Notes: generated by a model from the letters alone, not told the origin. A DNA stretch of 64,000 nucleotides from UBA1952 sp965246765 (GCA_965246765.1 CBDFFJ010000008.1:295561-359560); one strand, 5' to 3'. Counted from the first letter of the stretch, positions 1 through 8,756 are shown. Numbers and translations are program-made.

Positions 1-1999
1 AAAGGCCGTCAATCAGTGTAATATTCTTCGTTACTGCGCCGGTATCACTGCCCTTGCGCGTCTTGATCTGCAGGTTGTTATCTACCCCGAAACCAATAGT
101 GCTTGCAAAGCGCCCGTATTGTCCCAATCCCGGAACTCCAATCACTGAGCGCTGATAGGGAGAGTAATACTGAACCTGCCCGCCCGGCGCGAGATACGCC
201 TGGTAATAGTAGCCGAATGGCCGTGCTGCGAAGTCCGGAGTATAATTGAGGCTCACATTCGGAGTCAGCACATGGCGAATACCTGCGAGCGAGCCCGTGC
301 GCCAGCGCTTCATCCCGAAGATGCGCGTGCTGAAACGCGCCGTAGCCGTAAAATCCCGGGCGGTGTAAAATCCTCTTCGCTGTATCGTATCCACCTTGCC
401 CTCGCTGTTGTTATAATATTGGTACAGCTGCTCCGTAAGCCAGTATTCATTGTAGGTAAAGCCCGCTGAGAAATTAATGTACCGCGCCAGCGTATAAGAA
501 GCGCTGACAGGAATGGTGTGGTGAAAGCCCGTGCTGAAATCATTCAGCCCCAGCTCAGACAGGTGAAAGGCCGTGTCGTAAAAAGTAGTTTGCGCCAGCG
601 CATTAAAAGAATAAGTCGCGGTGATCTTCTCATACCAGCGCGCGCTGCCCACGGCGTTCTTCCGCGCAAAAGGTGTGATGCCCGACAGGCTAAAGCTGAT
701 CTGCGGCAGCGTCACGTTCGCAATGTGATTCGTGGTGTTCTGATCCAGCCGCAGCGCAGCGGTGAATGAAGCCGGCACCTTGCCATTCCACACCTTGCCA
801 TAAGTCACATTGCTGGTAAAAATGTTCTGCAGGATTTGGTTTGGGTTATAGCTGTTGTCCTGGTAATAATTCCCCTTTACAATATTCACGTGCGTGTTGA
901 AGGTCTGCCCCGGCTTAGCCTTAGCGTCTGTCCGGTGATCCCAGGTTAGAGCAAATTGCTTGTCAATAGAAGCACCGGGCTCATACACCTCACCCACTTT
1001 GTTGTAAGCGTAATTAAAGGAGAAGCCGCCGTTGTAATGATAGCGGTCTATGTAAGTGCTCAGCACACTCACATTGTAGCTGCCTTTAGAGTAGAACGAG
1101 GCCAGCACCAGCGCGTCCACATAATCGGAGAAGTGCAGGTAATAGCCGCCGTTGGTAAGGCCCAGTCCCCGCTGCTCCTCAATCGTATAAGAAGGAATCC
1201 GGAAGCCCGAGCGCTGCGTCTCCGAGATCGGGAACACTCCGAAGGGCAGGAAGATCGGTGTAGGCACATCCTCTATCATCAGGTTGGCAGAGCCGGCCAC
1301 TATAATGTGCCCCGGCACCACCTTAATGCGCCGCGCCCTGATGCCGAAGTGCGGCGTATCCAGCGAGCAGGTCGTGTAAAGGCTGCGGTAGCCATATATG
1401 CTATTGTCCGGGTTGCGCTTCACCTGCGTAGAATGCACAAAGCCCTCGCCGTACTGCGTACGTGCATTACGCACAATCGCCCGCTTGCTTTTGAAATTAT
1501 ACTTCAGGTAATCATAGGTAAAGGTTTCAGAACCCTGTTTGAAAGAAGGCCGTTCTCTTTTCGTCGCCGAATCTTCTACAGGCGTTGCCGAAATGGTATT
1601 GTCCGCCTGGTTATAGGTTACCTGCCCGGCCTTCAGCGTCAGGTCTTCATAATCCACCTGCGCATCACCGTATAGATAAAACAGGTTCTGCTGCATATCC
1701 AGCACGGCGCTGTCCGTAGCTTTTGCTGTTACAACCGCCGGCAGCGCATCGGGCGACAACCGGATGCCTAAGGAATCTTCCAGGGCCGTGCGCCGGCTAC
1801 TGTCGGTAGCGCTGCTGCCGGTGCGCGCCAGCCGCAGCGTATCAGATGGGCTGACCGTGGCAAGCGAATCGCCGCGCTGCGCCGGAGCCGCCTCCTGCGC
1901 GCCGGCAATGCCCGTTAATGCTAGGATAAAGAACAGACATGCAAAGGCACAAAGGCGGAACACAGCCTTTTTTAAAATACTTTTACCGGGAACACACAT
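1..1999 (-). CDS. lptD: LPS-assembly protein LptD (partial, C-terminus outside window)
   Basis: Outer-membrane beta-barrel that inserts lipopolysaccharide into the outer leaflet. The minus-strand frame is open from the ATG at 1999 to the window edge, about 666 residues, so the C-terminal barrel is missing. A signal peptide occupies roughly residues 1-36 and ends near GIAGAQEA. Residues about 95-180 are an OstA-like N-terminal domain (AVLDMQQNLFYLYGDAQV, LTLKAGQVTYN). Further on comes the segment VPTPIFLPFGVFPI followed by a long run of amphipathic beta-strands rich in aromatic residues, as in Bacteroidota LptD. It is divergent from the amidase gene at 2066 with only 66 bp between starts, so the two promoters share that gap. 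Confidence 0.88.
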   Translation of the reverse strand, partial: MCVPGKSILKKAVFRLCAFACLFFILALTGIAGAQEAAPAQRGDSLATVSPSDTLRLARTGSSATDSSRRTALEDSLGIRLSPDALPAVVTAKATDSAVLDMQQNLFYLYGDAQVDYEDLTLKAGQVTYNQADNTISATPVEDSATKRERPSFKQGSETFTYDYLKYNFKSKRAIVRNARTQYGEGFVHSTQVKRNPDNSIYGYRSLYTTCSLDTPHFGIRARRIKVVPGHIIVAGSANLMIEDVPTPIFLPFGVFPISETQRSGFRIPSYTIEEQRGLGLTNGGYYLHFSDYVDALVLASFYSKGSYNVSVLSTYIDRYHYNGGFSFNYAYNKVGEVYEPGASIDKQFALTWDHRTDAKAKPGQTFNTHVNIVKGNYYQDNSYNPNQILQNIFTSNVTYGKVWNGKVPASFTAALRLDQNTTNHIANVTLPQISFSLSGITPFARKNAVGSARWYEKITATYSFNALAQTTFYDTAFHLSELGLNDFSTGFHHTIPVSASYTLARYINFSAGFTYNEYWLTEQLYQYYNNSEGKVDTIQRRGFYTARDFTATARFSTRIFGMKRWRTGSLAGIRHVLTPNVSLNYTPDFAARPFGYYYQAYLAPGGQVQYYSPYQRSVIGVPGLGQYGRFASTIGFGVDNNLQIKTRKGSDTGAVTKNITLIDGL

Positions 2000-2065
2000 G
2001 GCCTGAGCCTCAAAATTACCGGCTCTGCCGCTAAGCTTGTCAACAATCATTTTCTAAAACGCTTC

Positions 2066-2938
2066 ATGCGATTCCATAGGTTTCTGACACTTCTGCTGCT
2101 TTGCAGCCTGTTTTCCTTTTCGTCTTTTGCCGCGGCAAGCAAGAAAGTAACCAAAATCGTTTTAGACGCCGGCCACGGCGGCACCGACAATGGCGCCCGC
2201 GGCGAGTCTGCCAACGAGAAAGACCTGACGCTCGCCATTGTGCTCAAGCTGGGAAAGCTCATTAACGACAGCATGAAGGACGTGCAGCCCTTTTATACCC
2301 GCGTTTCGGACGTGTACCCGGCATTGAAAGAGCGGCACCGCATTGCCAATGAGGCCGGCGCTGACCTGTTTGTATCTGTACACATCAACTCAACGCCTTA
2401 CTGGTACGAAAAAGTACAGACCGGCACCAGGACGGTAACCACCGGCCGCGGTCGTCGCAAAAAAACGCGCACGGTACCGGCCTATCAGAGCATTCGCCAC
2501 CACACCACCAAGGTACAGGGGGTGGAGACGCTCGTGCTGGGCTCTATCCGCAACAATGAAAAGGCAAAGGCCGTAGGCGAGTATGGCGATGCCATCGTAG
2601 ATGAGCCCGGCCTGCTGAATGAGGCGGATCCGCAGACTGCCATAATACTCGCGCAATACACACAGGCCTTCCTTGGGCGCAGCGTAGCCCTGGGCACCGC
2701 CATTCAGGATCAGTTTGCCGCGCAGGGCCGCCGCGACCTCGGCGTGAAGCAACAAAGCCTGGAGGTGCTGGCCGGTTCCTACATGCCGGGCGTGCTTGTG
2801 GAATGCGGCTTCATCACCAACACGGAAGAGGAGGCCTACATGGCCTCAGAGGCCGGGCAATGGGACATTGCGCGCGCCATCTACCGCGGCGTCAAGGCCT
2901 ATAAGCTGGAGAACGACGCCAAAGCAAAGGGCAATTAG
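2066..2938 (+). CDS. N-acetylmuramoyl-L-alanine amidase (Amidase_3 family)
   Basis: Periplasmic zinc amidase that cleaves the bond between muramic acid and the stem peptide, used in cell separation and wall turnover. It has 290 residues with a signal peptide at about 1-24. The zinc ligands and catalytic residue are visible: H37 in DAGHGG, E51 in NEKDL, H106 in SVHINS and E246 in VECGF. Between H106 and the catalytic Glu lies an insertion with a very basic patch (GRGRRKKTR near residue 130), a position where AmiC-type enzymes carry a regulatory segment. The start at 2066 gives a clean signal peptide. Pairing with divergent lptD makes an envelope-biogenesis locus. Confidence 0.9.
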   Translation: MRFHRFLTLLLLCSLFSFSSFAAASKKVTKIVLDAGHGGTDNGARGESANEKDLTLAIVLKLGKLINDSMKDVQPFYTRVSDVYPALKERHRIANEAGADLFVSVHINSTPYWYEKVQTGTRTVTTGRGRRKKTRTVPAYQSIRHHTTKVQGVETLVLGSIRNNEKAKAVGEYGDAIVDEPGLLNEADPQTAIILAQYTQAFLGRSVALGTAIQDQFAAQGRRDLGVKQQSLEVLAGSYMPGVLVECGFITNTEEEAYMASEAGQWDIARAIYRGVKAYKLENDAKAKGN

Positions 2939-2990
2939 ACCCTTACGTTTTGCCGCCCGCGCCCGTCTGTAAAGCTTTAAGCGCTTTCCG

Positions 2991-3021
2991 TTTGGTTTTT
3001 AACCGGATACTTTTATCTTTA
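2991..3021 (+). promoter_or_regulatory. Bacteroidota-type promoter for the EGF-like lipoprotein gene
   Basis: TTTG at 2991-2994 and TATCTTTA at 3014-3021 are separated by 19 bp. This matches the TTTG / TAnnTTTG primary sigma consensus of Bacteroidota except for the last base, and lies 36 bp before the chosen start at 3058. Confidence 0.5.
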
Positions 3022-3057
3022 GCTCCGAAAATTTTTACAAAAAAAGCTCCCGCGCCG

Positions 3058-3618
3058 ATGAATACCAGACTACGATCTGTACTCCTGACTGCATCTATTA
3101 TCACCGCCGCCTTCGGCGCCGTCACCTATACGGCCTGCACGGAAGACAAATGCAAGGCTATTGTCTGCGCTAACGGCAGCGTTTGCAAGGATGGCGCCTG
3201 CATATGCCCTTCGGGTTATGAAGGCGCACAGTGCGAGACCGTTAACCGGGAGCGCTTTCTGGACAACTGGGTAGTGGTTGAAGATGGTACAATCTCCGCG
3301 CCGGCCAACTACACGGTATCGGTAGAGCGGGGCAGCGCGATCACAGAGGTGGCAATCAAAAATTTCCGCAATTATTTCACAGCCAATGTAAAGGCCCGTG
3401 TAAAGGGCGATACACTTTACATAGACCCGCAGGATATTCCGGCTGCTAACAACCAGACGAGCACCGTGGAAGGCAAAGCCTACCTGACGGACGACCTATT
3501 CTACGGCAAGCACGGCAAAATTGTCTTGCGCTACAAGGCTACCACAAACGGCCTCGTAGATGATTACGGTACCGATGCTACCAATAGCGACAGCCAACCA
3601 TCGCGCTGGCATAAATGA
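3058..3618 (+). CDS. EGF-like domain lipoprotein
   Basis: Predicted lipoprotein of 186 residues. I chose the ATG at 3058 because it gives a signal peptide ending in VTYTAC, with the lipidated Cys at about residue 27, and because a promoter sits just upstream of it. Residues about 31-60 hold a Cys pattern of EGF type (CKAIVCANGSVCKDGACICPSGYEGAQC split over six Cys). The rest is a beta-rich domain of unknown function that resembles the lipid-binding-like domains of Bacteroidota lipoproteins. EGF modules are unusual in bacteria but recur in surface lipoproteins of this phylum. Its function is unknown. It is closed by a strong terminator at 3643. Confidence 0.75.
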   Translation: MNTRLRSVLLTASIITAAFGAVTYTACTEDKCKAIVCANGSVCKDGACICPSGYEGAQCETVNRERFLDNWVVVEDGTISAPANYTVSVERGSAITEVAIKNFRNYFTANVKARVKGDTLYIDPQDIPAANNQTSTVEGKAYLTDDLFYGKHGKIVLRYKATTNGLVDDYGTDATNSDSQPSRWHK

Positions 3619-3642
3619 TTTAATGCTGAATAGCGTTATGCG

Positions 3643-3674
3643 AAAACCGCCTGCAGGCTTGCAGGCGGTTTTTT
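3643..3674 (+). terminator. Rho-independent terminator
   Basis: The stem AACCGCCTGCA / TGCAGGCGGTT with a short loop is followed by a T run, 25 bp after the lipoprotein stop codon. The A run on its left also lets it act on the minus strand. Confidence 0.8.
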
Positions 3675-3687
3675 ATGGCAGAAATAA

Positions 3688-3714
3688 AAAAGCCGCAGCG
3701 GCTGCTGCGGCTTT
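3688..3714 (-). terminator. Terminator downstream of phaC
   Basis: The stem AAAGCCGCAGC / GCTGCGGCTTT is preceded on the plus strand by an A run, which is a T run on the minus strand. It lies 18 bp past the phaC stop and makes a convergent terminator pair with 3643-3674. Confidence 0.75.
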
Positions 3715-3731
3715 AGAACTATAATGTTTGC

Positions 3732-4784
3732 TTAGCAATGCTCAATGACCCACTTGGCCACCGCCGGCGCGAGTTCCTTCTGCGAGCGTCCGCCTACAAA
3801 CACGCCGATATGGCCGCCGGGGAATGGATATTCCTTCTTATCCGTAGCGCCAATCTGACTCATGATCGGCTTTGTAGCGTCATTTGGGATGATATTGTCT
3901 TCAGTGGCATATACATTCAGATAAGGCACGGTCATCTTTTTCAGGTCCACGCGGCGGCCGCCCAGCTCAAACTCGCCTTTGATAAGCTTGTTGTCGCGGA
4001 AGAGATCCTTAATATACTTGCGATACATCTCGCCGGGCATGGCAGGCAGATCGTTCTTCCAGTGCTCCATGCGCAGGAAGTTCAGCATCTTGTCCTTGTC
4101 GCCCAAAGAATCCAGCACGCCCATATACTTGCTCACGTTCATGCTTGGCTTTAGCATGCCAAAGGCGGAATCAATCATCTCGCCTGGGATGGTGCCGACA
4201 CTGTCCACAATCGCGTCCACGTCAATGTGCTCCGTCCATTTGAAAAGCATGCACTTATCGCCCTGGGCAAAGTCAAACGGAGCTACGTAGGTCGTAAGGC
4301 TCTTCAGCTTTTCCGGGTAGAGCGATGCGTAGATCATAGAGTAGGTACCTGCCTGGCAGATGCCCATCTTGTGAATTTTATCCACCTTATGGCGGCGGCG
4401 CAGGAAGTCAACGGCGTCATTCATAAAACCGTCAATGTAGTCTTCCATAGTCATGTAGCGGTCGGCGCGGGTAGGGTAGCCCCAGTCCATAATATACACA
4501 TCCAGCCCTTCGTCAATGAGCTTCTTCATCAGGCTGCGATCTGTCAGGTCCAGCACGTCATGCCGATTGAGCATAGCAAAAGACACCAGCACCGGCGTCG
4601 TGCATTTTACCGGCGTCTCGCGCTGGTAATGGTACATCTTCACATAATCGCTCTGCCAGACGAGGTCCTTCGGCGTGGAGGTCACCTCTACAGTATCAAT
4701 CTGCCGCAGTGTCTCATATCCTTTCGCCAGCTTCTCGGTAGTAGCGGCCATTTCACTGATAAGATCAGCGGGATTAAAATTCAT
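3732..4784 (-). CDS. phaC: Class III poly(R)-hydroxyalkanoate synthase subunit PhaC
   Basis: Polymerises hydroxyacyl-CoA into polyhydroxyalkanoate at the granule surface. At 350 residues it is close to class III PhaC (about 355). The lipase-like box is GICQAG with catalytic Cys143. D296 (YATEDNIIP) and H325 (PGGHIG) complete the triad. All three are offset by exactly six from the well-known C149/D302/H331 numbering of the Allochromatium enzyme, which supports the assignment. Class III enzymes normally work with a PhaE subunit; none is adjacent. A minus-strand promoter box lies at 4811-4818 and the gene appears monocistronic. Confidence 0.9.
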   Translation of the reverse strand: MNFNPADLISEMAATTEKLAKGYETLRQIDTVEVTSTPKDLVWQSDYVKMYHYQRETPVKCTTPVLVSFAMLNRHDVLDLTDRSLMKKLIDEGLDVYIMDWGYPTRADRYMTMEDYIDGFMNDAVDFLRRRHKVDKIHKMGICQAGTYSMIYASLYPEKLKSLTTYVAPFDFAQGDKCMLFKWTEHIDVDAIVDSVGTIPGEMIDSAFGMLKPSMNVSKYMGVLDSLGDKDKMLNFLRMEHWKNDLPAMPGEMYRKYIKDLFRDNKLIKGEFELGGRRVDLKKMTVPYLNVYATEDNIIPNDATKPIMSQIGATDKKEYPFPGGHIGVFVGGRSQKELAPAVAKWVIEHC

Positions 4785-4810
4785 GGTGTTTATCTTTTTT
4801 ATTACGGTGT

Positions 4811-4818
4811 CAAAGGTA
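4811..4818 (-). promoter_or_regulatory. -7 promoter box of phaC
   Basis: On the minus strand this reads TACCTTTG, a perfect TAnnTTTG box, 27 bp before the phaC start. No clear TTTG -33 element was seen. Confidence 0.45.
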
Positions 4819-4838
4819 ATGTAATTGCGCCCGCCCTC

Positions 4839-6404
4839 TTAGACAGTAGCGGTAAGCAGGCGACGCTTGTATTCGCGGTAAGAAACACCCGCCAGCTTGC
4901 TTTGCAGCCAGTCGTAATAGTTGAAGTACAGAAAGTAGAGACGCTGCACTGGATCGGTGCGGTAAACCTCCAGCTTATCTGCAAATGCCCGGATAAAAGC
5001 TGCGTTGTCGCTGCGCCCGCGCCTTGCAGGTAGGGCCTTCAGAAAGCGCATCAGCTCCCGCTCAAAAGGCCGCAGCTTCTTGCGGTTATAAAGGGCATGG
5101 TACGCGGCTTCCGTAGCAGAATCCAGCCGGTACCAGTCCTTCAGCTCATAAAGTATGAGCAAGTGAAAGACCAGCGTGAAATAAAATACATCCTGGCGGT
5201 CCAGGCTGCGGTTGCGCTCCTTTACCTCCAGCATTAGCGCCTCGGCCGCCGCAAATCGCTCCAGCACAAAGAATGAGATGACGATAGAGGTAAATACTGA
5301 AAGAGCCTCTGCCGGCGGCAACACGAGACTTGCATAGCCGAGTATAGTTGTGCCCTGCCGGTCCACAAGCCGGGCTACGCCTTCATAATCACCTGTCTTA
5401 TGCGCTATTTTTACGGTCGTGTTGAAGCGTATAATGGCCCAGCGCTTGTGGAAGTAGGCGTTATTATCGGCGATGTTGGCGAGGTGGTCAAACTGGCTCA
5501 GGCTGCCAGACACCCGCGAGATGGCGTCTAAGGCGAACCCGTTGTAAAAGGCAATATTGGCAACGGTCAGAAAGCTCTCCGGATCGGAACCGACGAGATG
5601 CGGCGCTGCCTCCAGTAATGCCAGCATGTCCTCGCAGCAAACGCTGCAGCGGTCAAACTGCTGAAGCATATAGGCGGCCATCCCCAAGGCTGCTGAATAC
5701 CGGAACCTAAGCTGCGGCGTTGCTGTAGCCTGCTCGCGGAATGCCAGCAATCCGGTCATCACCGCTTGCACCGCCTCATGCTGCTCGTCGGCTACGCCGA
5801 GGCTGTCCGCCGCCCGCAGCAAACTCAGGCGTTCAGTATAGCTGCGGATCTTACGGCTTGCCTGATGATAGCCCGTATAGCGTTCTATAAGTGCCGCAAT
5901 CTCATCTGCTTCGGAGGCATATTGACGAAATGAGCGCTGTTCCAGCAGCCTGCTTTTCTGATACAGCAGCTCCACCGCAAATCCGTATTGGCCGGTGTCT
6001 TCAGCTATGGCCCAGAGCTTTTTACAGAGCTTGCGGGCAAGCGCCGTCTGGCTGCGTTCGGCCAGCAACCGCAGCTGCATCAGTCCGAAATGAAGCTGTG
6101 TAAGCGCTGCGTTGTCACGTTGGCTGTGAATAAGCGCATCCAGCACCTCGTTTGCCAGATATTGCTTGAGATTGGAAAACTGAGCGCCGCCGCTAAGCCC
6201 GAGTGATTTTTGCGCGCCTGCATCATCAAATATTTTGCGATCCGTAATGGCCTCAAAGAGCTGAATGTGCAGCGGCTGCTTCCTGAAGCCCTTGTCCCAG
6301 GCTTTGCGCAGCGTCGTTTTCTCGGCGGCGCTCAGGCATAGTACAAGCGCGTACACATCACCGCCGGGGTTCTGCGCCGGAATAATGGCGGGGGCCTTCT
6401 TCAT
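4839..6404 (-). CDS. Hypothetical protein, all-helical repeat type
   Basis: I do not recognise a named family. The 521-residue product has no signal peptide and no membrane segment. It is rich in Ala, Leu and Arg and consists mostly of predicted helices; the spacing of segments such as ALARKLCKKLWAIAEDTGQYG and AEALMLEVKERNRSLDRQDV resembles degenerate TPR or similar helical repeats. It starts at an ATG at 6404 after an AT-rich leader and ends 54 bp before the phaC start, so the two could be co-transcribed, although phaC has its own promoter box. A cytoplasmic scaffold role is possible but not shown. Confidence 0.7.
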   Translation of the reverse strand: MKKAPAIIPAQNPGGDVYALVLCLSAAEKTTLRKAWDKGFRKQPLHIQLFEAITDRKIFDDAGAQKSLGLSGGAQFSNLKQYLANEVLDALIHSQRDNAALTQLHFGLMQLRLLAERSQTALARKLCKKLWAIAEDTGQYGFAVELLYQKSRLLEQRSFRQYASEADEIAALIERYTGYHQASRKIRSYTERLSLLRAADSLGVADEQHEAVQAVMTGLLAFREQATATPQLRFRYSAALGMAAYMLQQFDRCSVCCEDMLALLEAAPHLVGSDPESFLTVANIAFYNGFALDAISRVSGSLSQFDHLANIADNNAYFHKRWAIIRFNTTVKIAHKTGDYEGVARLVDRQGTTILGYASLVLPPAEALSVFTSIVISFFVLERFAAAEALMLEVKERNRSLDRQDVFYFTLVFHLLILYELKDWYRLDSATEAAYHALYNRKKLRPFERELMRFLKALPARRGRSDNAAFIRAFADKLEVYRTDPVQRLYFLYFNYYDWLQSKLAGVSYREYKRRLLTATV

Positions 6405-6721
6405 AATTAATTAATGTGGCTTGTCGCTTGCGGGCAATGCTACAAAATATAAATTTCCTTTCTTGGAGTAAGGAGGTAATGAACTGATTTTCAAGAACTG
6501 ATATGCCTGACTCACGCTCAGAGTGCATGGACCGGGAGTATAAATTCCATTAACAAATAATTGTCGTCCGCATTCTGTAAGAGTAGTTTTGTTATTGACA
6601 ATCAGCAAAAACCTACCGATAGACCATCAGCCCCTTAAACCTATCACGCCAAACCCGTACCTGTAAGCCTGATTGAAAGATGCCCGCATTGATGTGCGGG
6701 TTTTCTTTTTTTAAAAAGCAC
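6405..6721. other. Gene-free interval of 317 bp
   Basis: Lies between the 521-residue gene and the Nramp gene, both on the minus strand. It is more AT-rich than its surroundings. It holds the hairpin at 6678-6713 and a minus-strand near-consensus box reading TATATTTTG about 40 bp before the start at 6404, a likely promoter region. A 65-codon minus-strand frame (6411-6608) lacks coding character and is not called. Confidence 0.5.
6678..6713. terminator. Hairpin terminator after the Nramp gene
   Basis: The stem GATGCCCGCA / TGTGCGGGTT, with one imperfect position, carries a T-rich tail on the plus strand and a weaker one on the minus strand. It lies just past the Nramp stop, so it probably ends that minus-strand transcript. 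Confidence 0.5.
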
Positions 6722-8593
6722 CTAACGGGCGATGAACACCGGAATTTTTACGAGGTGGCGGACAGAATTGACGGTTTCGCCGAATATCCAGTCCGACAAG
6801 GCTTTGTGACCGTGGCTGCCGACAATCAGCAGGTCGGCGCCTTCTTCTTTTACAATCCGGGCAATCTCGCGCGCGCGAAACTTGTAGCCGAGCACCGGCA
6901 TGGCGCTGAAATCCCGCTCCGTAAAGAACGCGGCATACTTCGCAAGACGCGCCCGGTCTTCCGCCGTCTCATAATCATCGCTTTCAGCGCCGATTCTTCT
7001 TGCCGCTGCGCTTTCTACCACATGTATTAATACAAAGCGCGTATCCGGACGCGCAAGCTGCAAAGCATACTGAAGCATCTGCGCGTCGCGCGCCGAATAG
7101 TCAAATGCGAGGGCTATGGTGGCAAAGCCATTGGTAGTGGGCAGGGTGTTAATGAATGGGCCGTTATGTACGCCCACTTTCACATTGCTGGCGCGCCGCA
7201 GTAAGGGATAGGCGATGGTAATCCCTAACAGCAAAGCCATTCCTGCGCCGCCGCCAATGATCAGCGCATAAGCCCACCACTGTGGATGAGCTACAACCAA
7301 GCCGGTCGCTTCATCAGCTACCAGCTTCACGTTCAGGACGATGATGACCGCAGCGACAATCCAGGCTGCGATCTGCGTCGGTGGCTTAATGACAAAGGCG
7401 CCCATGCGAGCCTTATTGCTGACAAAGTGAATCAAGGGAATTACCGCGAAGGCAAGCTGCATAGACAGCAGCACCTGGCTAAACACCAGCAGGTTGTCTA
7501 CCTCCTGCTCGCCGGCAATCCAGATGACCAATGCCGCTGGCAGCACAGCAAGCAGCCGGGTAAGCAGACGGCGCATCCAGGGATTGATGCGGAGGCTTAG
7601 GTAGCCTTCCATCACAATTTGGCCGGCAAGCGTACCGGTAATAGTACTGCTCTGGCCTGCCGCAATAAGGGCAATGGCGAAAAGGTGACTGCTCCATTTG
7701 CTGCCCAGCATTGGGTTCAGCAACTTGTGCGCATCCTTAAGCGCGGCCACCTGCGGCATGCCGTTTTTATAAAAGACGGCCGCGGCAAGAATCAGGATGG
7801 CGGCATTCACAAACAGAGCCATGTTTAGCGCAATAGCGCTATCCCAGGTATTATATTTAATGGCCTTTTTCAGTGACGCGTCGTCCCGCTTTACCTTACG
7901 TGTCTGCACAAGGGCGGAATGCAGGTAAAGGTTATGCGGCATCACGGTAGCGCCGATAATGCCTATGGCAATGTAAAGCGCAGTGTTGTTTGCGATAGAA
8001 GGCCGCAAGCCGCTGACTATGCCGGTAAAGTCGGGCTTCGCCAGAATCAGTTCTGCCAGGAAGCAAACGCCGATAATGCCTACCAGCGCAATGATAAAAG
8101 CCTCCATCTTTCTCATGCCGAGCTTTTGCAGATAGAGCAGCAGGAAAGTATCCAGCAGCGTAATGCCCACGCCCCAGAGCAGCGGAATGCCAAGCAGCAG
8201 GTTCAGGCCGACTGCCATGCCGAGCACCTCGGCAAGGTCGCAGGCGGCAATGGCAAGCTCTGCCAAAACGTAGAGTGCATAATTGGCGTAGCGGGGATAA
8301 ACCTCACGGTTACATTGCGCCAGATCGCGCCGGGCTACCACCCCAAGGCGTGCCGAAAGGCTCTGGAGCAGCAGCGCCATAATATTGCTCATTACCAGCA
8401 CCCAGATGAGGCGATAGCCAAACTGCGAGCCGCCGGCAAGGTCTGTAGCCCAGTTGCCTGGATCCATGTAGCCGACGCTTATCAGATAGGCGGGCCCGAA
8501 GAACGCAGCAATCCTGCGCCAGGGACTGCTGCGCTTCGCCGGGTCTATAGAGGCGTTGACTTCAGAAAGGGATTTGGCTTGACGTTCTTCCAT
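6722..8593 (-). CDS. Nramp divalent metal transporter with C-terminal universal stress domain
   Basis: Proton-coupled importer of Mn2+/Fe2+ in the inner membrane, fused to a cytoplasmic Usp domain. Residues about 30-460 show eleven to twelve membrane segments with the Nramp signatures DPGN (TM1, near residue 45) and MPHNLYLHS (TM6). Residues about 480-623 are a UspA-like domain ending with the nucleotide-binding pattern GSHGH followed nine residues later by GETV. MntH proteins of proteobacteria are about 410 residues, so the extra 150-200 residues are the Usp fusion, an arrangement I believe occurs in Bacteroidota. A palindrome at 8599-8618 abuts the start and suggests metal-responsive control. 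Confidence 0.9.
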   Translation of the reverse strand: MEERQAKSLSEVNASIDPAKRSSPWRRIAAFFGPAYLISVGYMDPGNWATDLAGGSQFGYRLIWVLVMSNIMALLLQSLSARLGVVARRDLAQCNREVYPRYANYALYVLAELAIAACDLAEVLGMAVGLNLLLGIPLLWGVGITLLDTFLLLYLQKLGMRKMEAFIIALVGIIGVCFLAELILAKPDFTGIVSGLRPSIANNTALYIAIGIIGATVMPHNLYLHSALVQTRKVKRDDASLKKAIKYNTWDSAIALNMALFVNAAILILAAAVFYKNGMPQVAALKDAHKLLNPMLGSKWSSHLFAIALIAAGQSSTITGTLAGQIVMEGYLSLRINPWMRRLLTRLLAVLPAALVIWIAGEQEVDNLLVFSQVLLSMQLAFAVIPLIHFVSNKARMGAFVIKPPTQIAAWIVAAVIIVLNVKLVADEATGLVVAHPQWWAYALIIGGGAGMALLLGITIAYPLLRRASNVKVGVHNGPFINTLPTTNGFATIALAFDYSARDAQMLQYALQLARPDTRFVLIHVVESAAARRIGAESDDYETAEDRARLAKYAAFFTERDFSAMPVLGYKFRAREIARIVKEEGADLLIVGSHGHKALSDWIFGETVNSVRHLVKIPVFIAR

Positions 8594-8598
8594 AGCGC

Positions 8599-8618
8599 TT
8601 GTTAGGCGAAGCTAACAA
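8599..8618. promoter_or_regulatory. Candidate DtxR/MntR-like operator of the Nramp gene
   Basis: A perfect inverted repeat TTGTTAG-n6-CTAACAA starts 5 bp upstream of the Nramp ATG. Its centre (TTAGGC..GCTAA) resembles DtxR/MntR-family operators. The regulator assignment is inferred. Confidence 0.4.
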
Positions 8619-8715
8619 TTTGGTGCCAGCCTTGGCCGCGCTGGTAATGAATCATCGTGGCTTTTAACAGCGCCGTGTGCAGGAGCGCCAAACTTTTTTC
8701 AGAAAATATCCGTCT

Positions 8716-8733
8716 TTACTAAAAAGATAGTAA
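8716..8733. promoter_or_regulatory. BlaI-type operator
   Basis: The inverted repeat TTACTA-n6-TAGTAA lies 24 bp before the blaI start. It overlaps TAACTTTA (8731-8738), a near match to the -7 box. BlaI/MecI operators have TACTA/TAGTA half-sites, so this fits autoregulation of the blaI-blaR1 operon. Confidence 0.65.
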
Positions 8734-8756
8734 CTTTACGAAATAATTAGTAGAAG

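Noticed and set aside
956..1675. 239-codon plus-strand frame inside lptD
   Set aside because: Antisense shadow of the lptD coding region with Arg/His-rich composition.
6411..6608. 65-codon minus-strand frame between the 521-residue gene and the Nramp gene
   Set aside because: Codon use and composition look like AT-rich intergenic DNA, it fills a probable promoter region, and no domain is recognisable.
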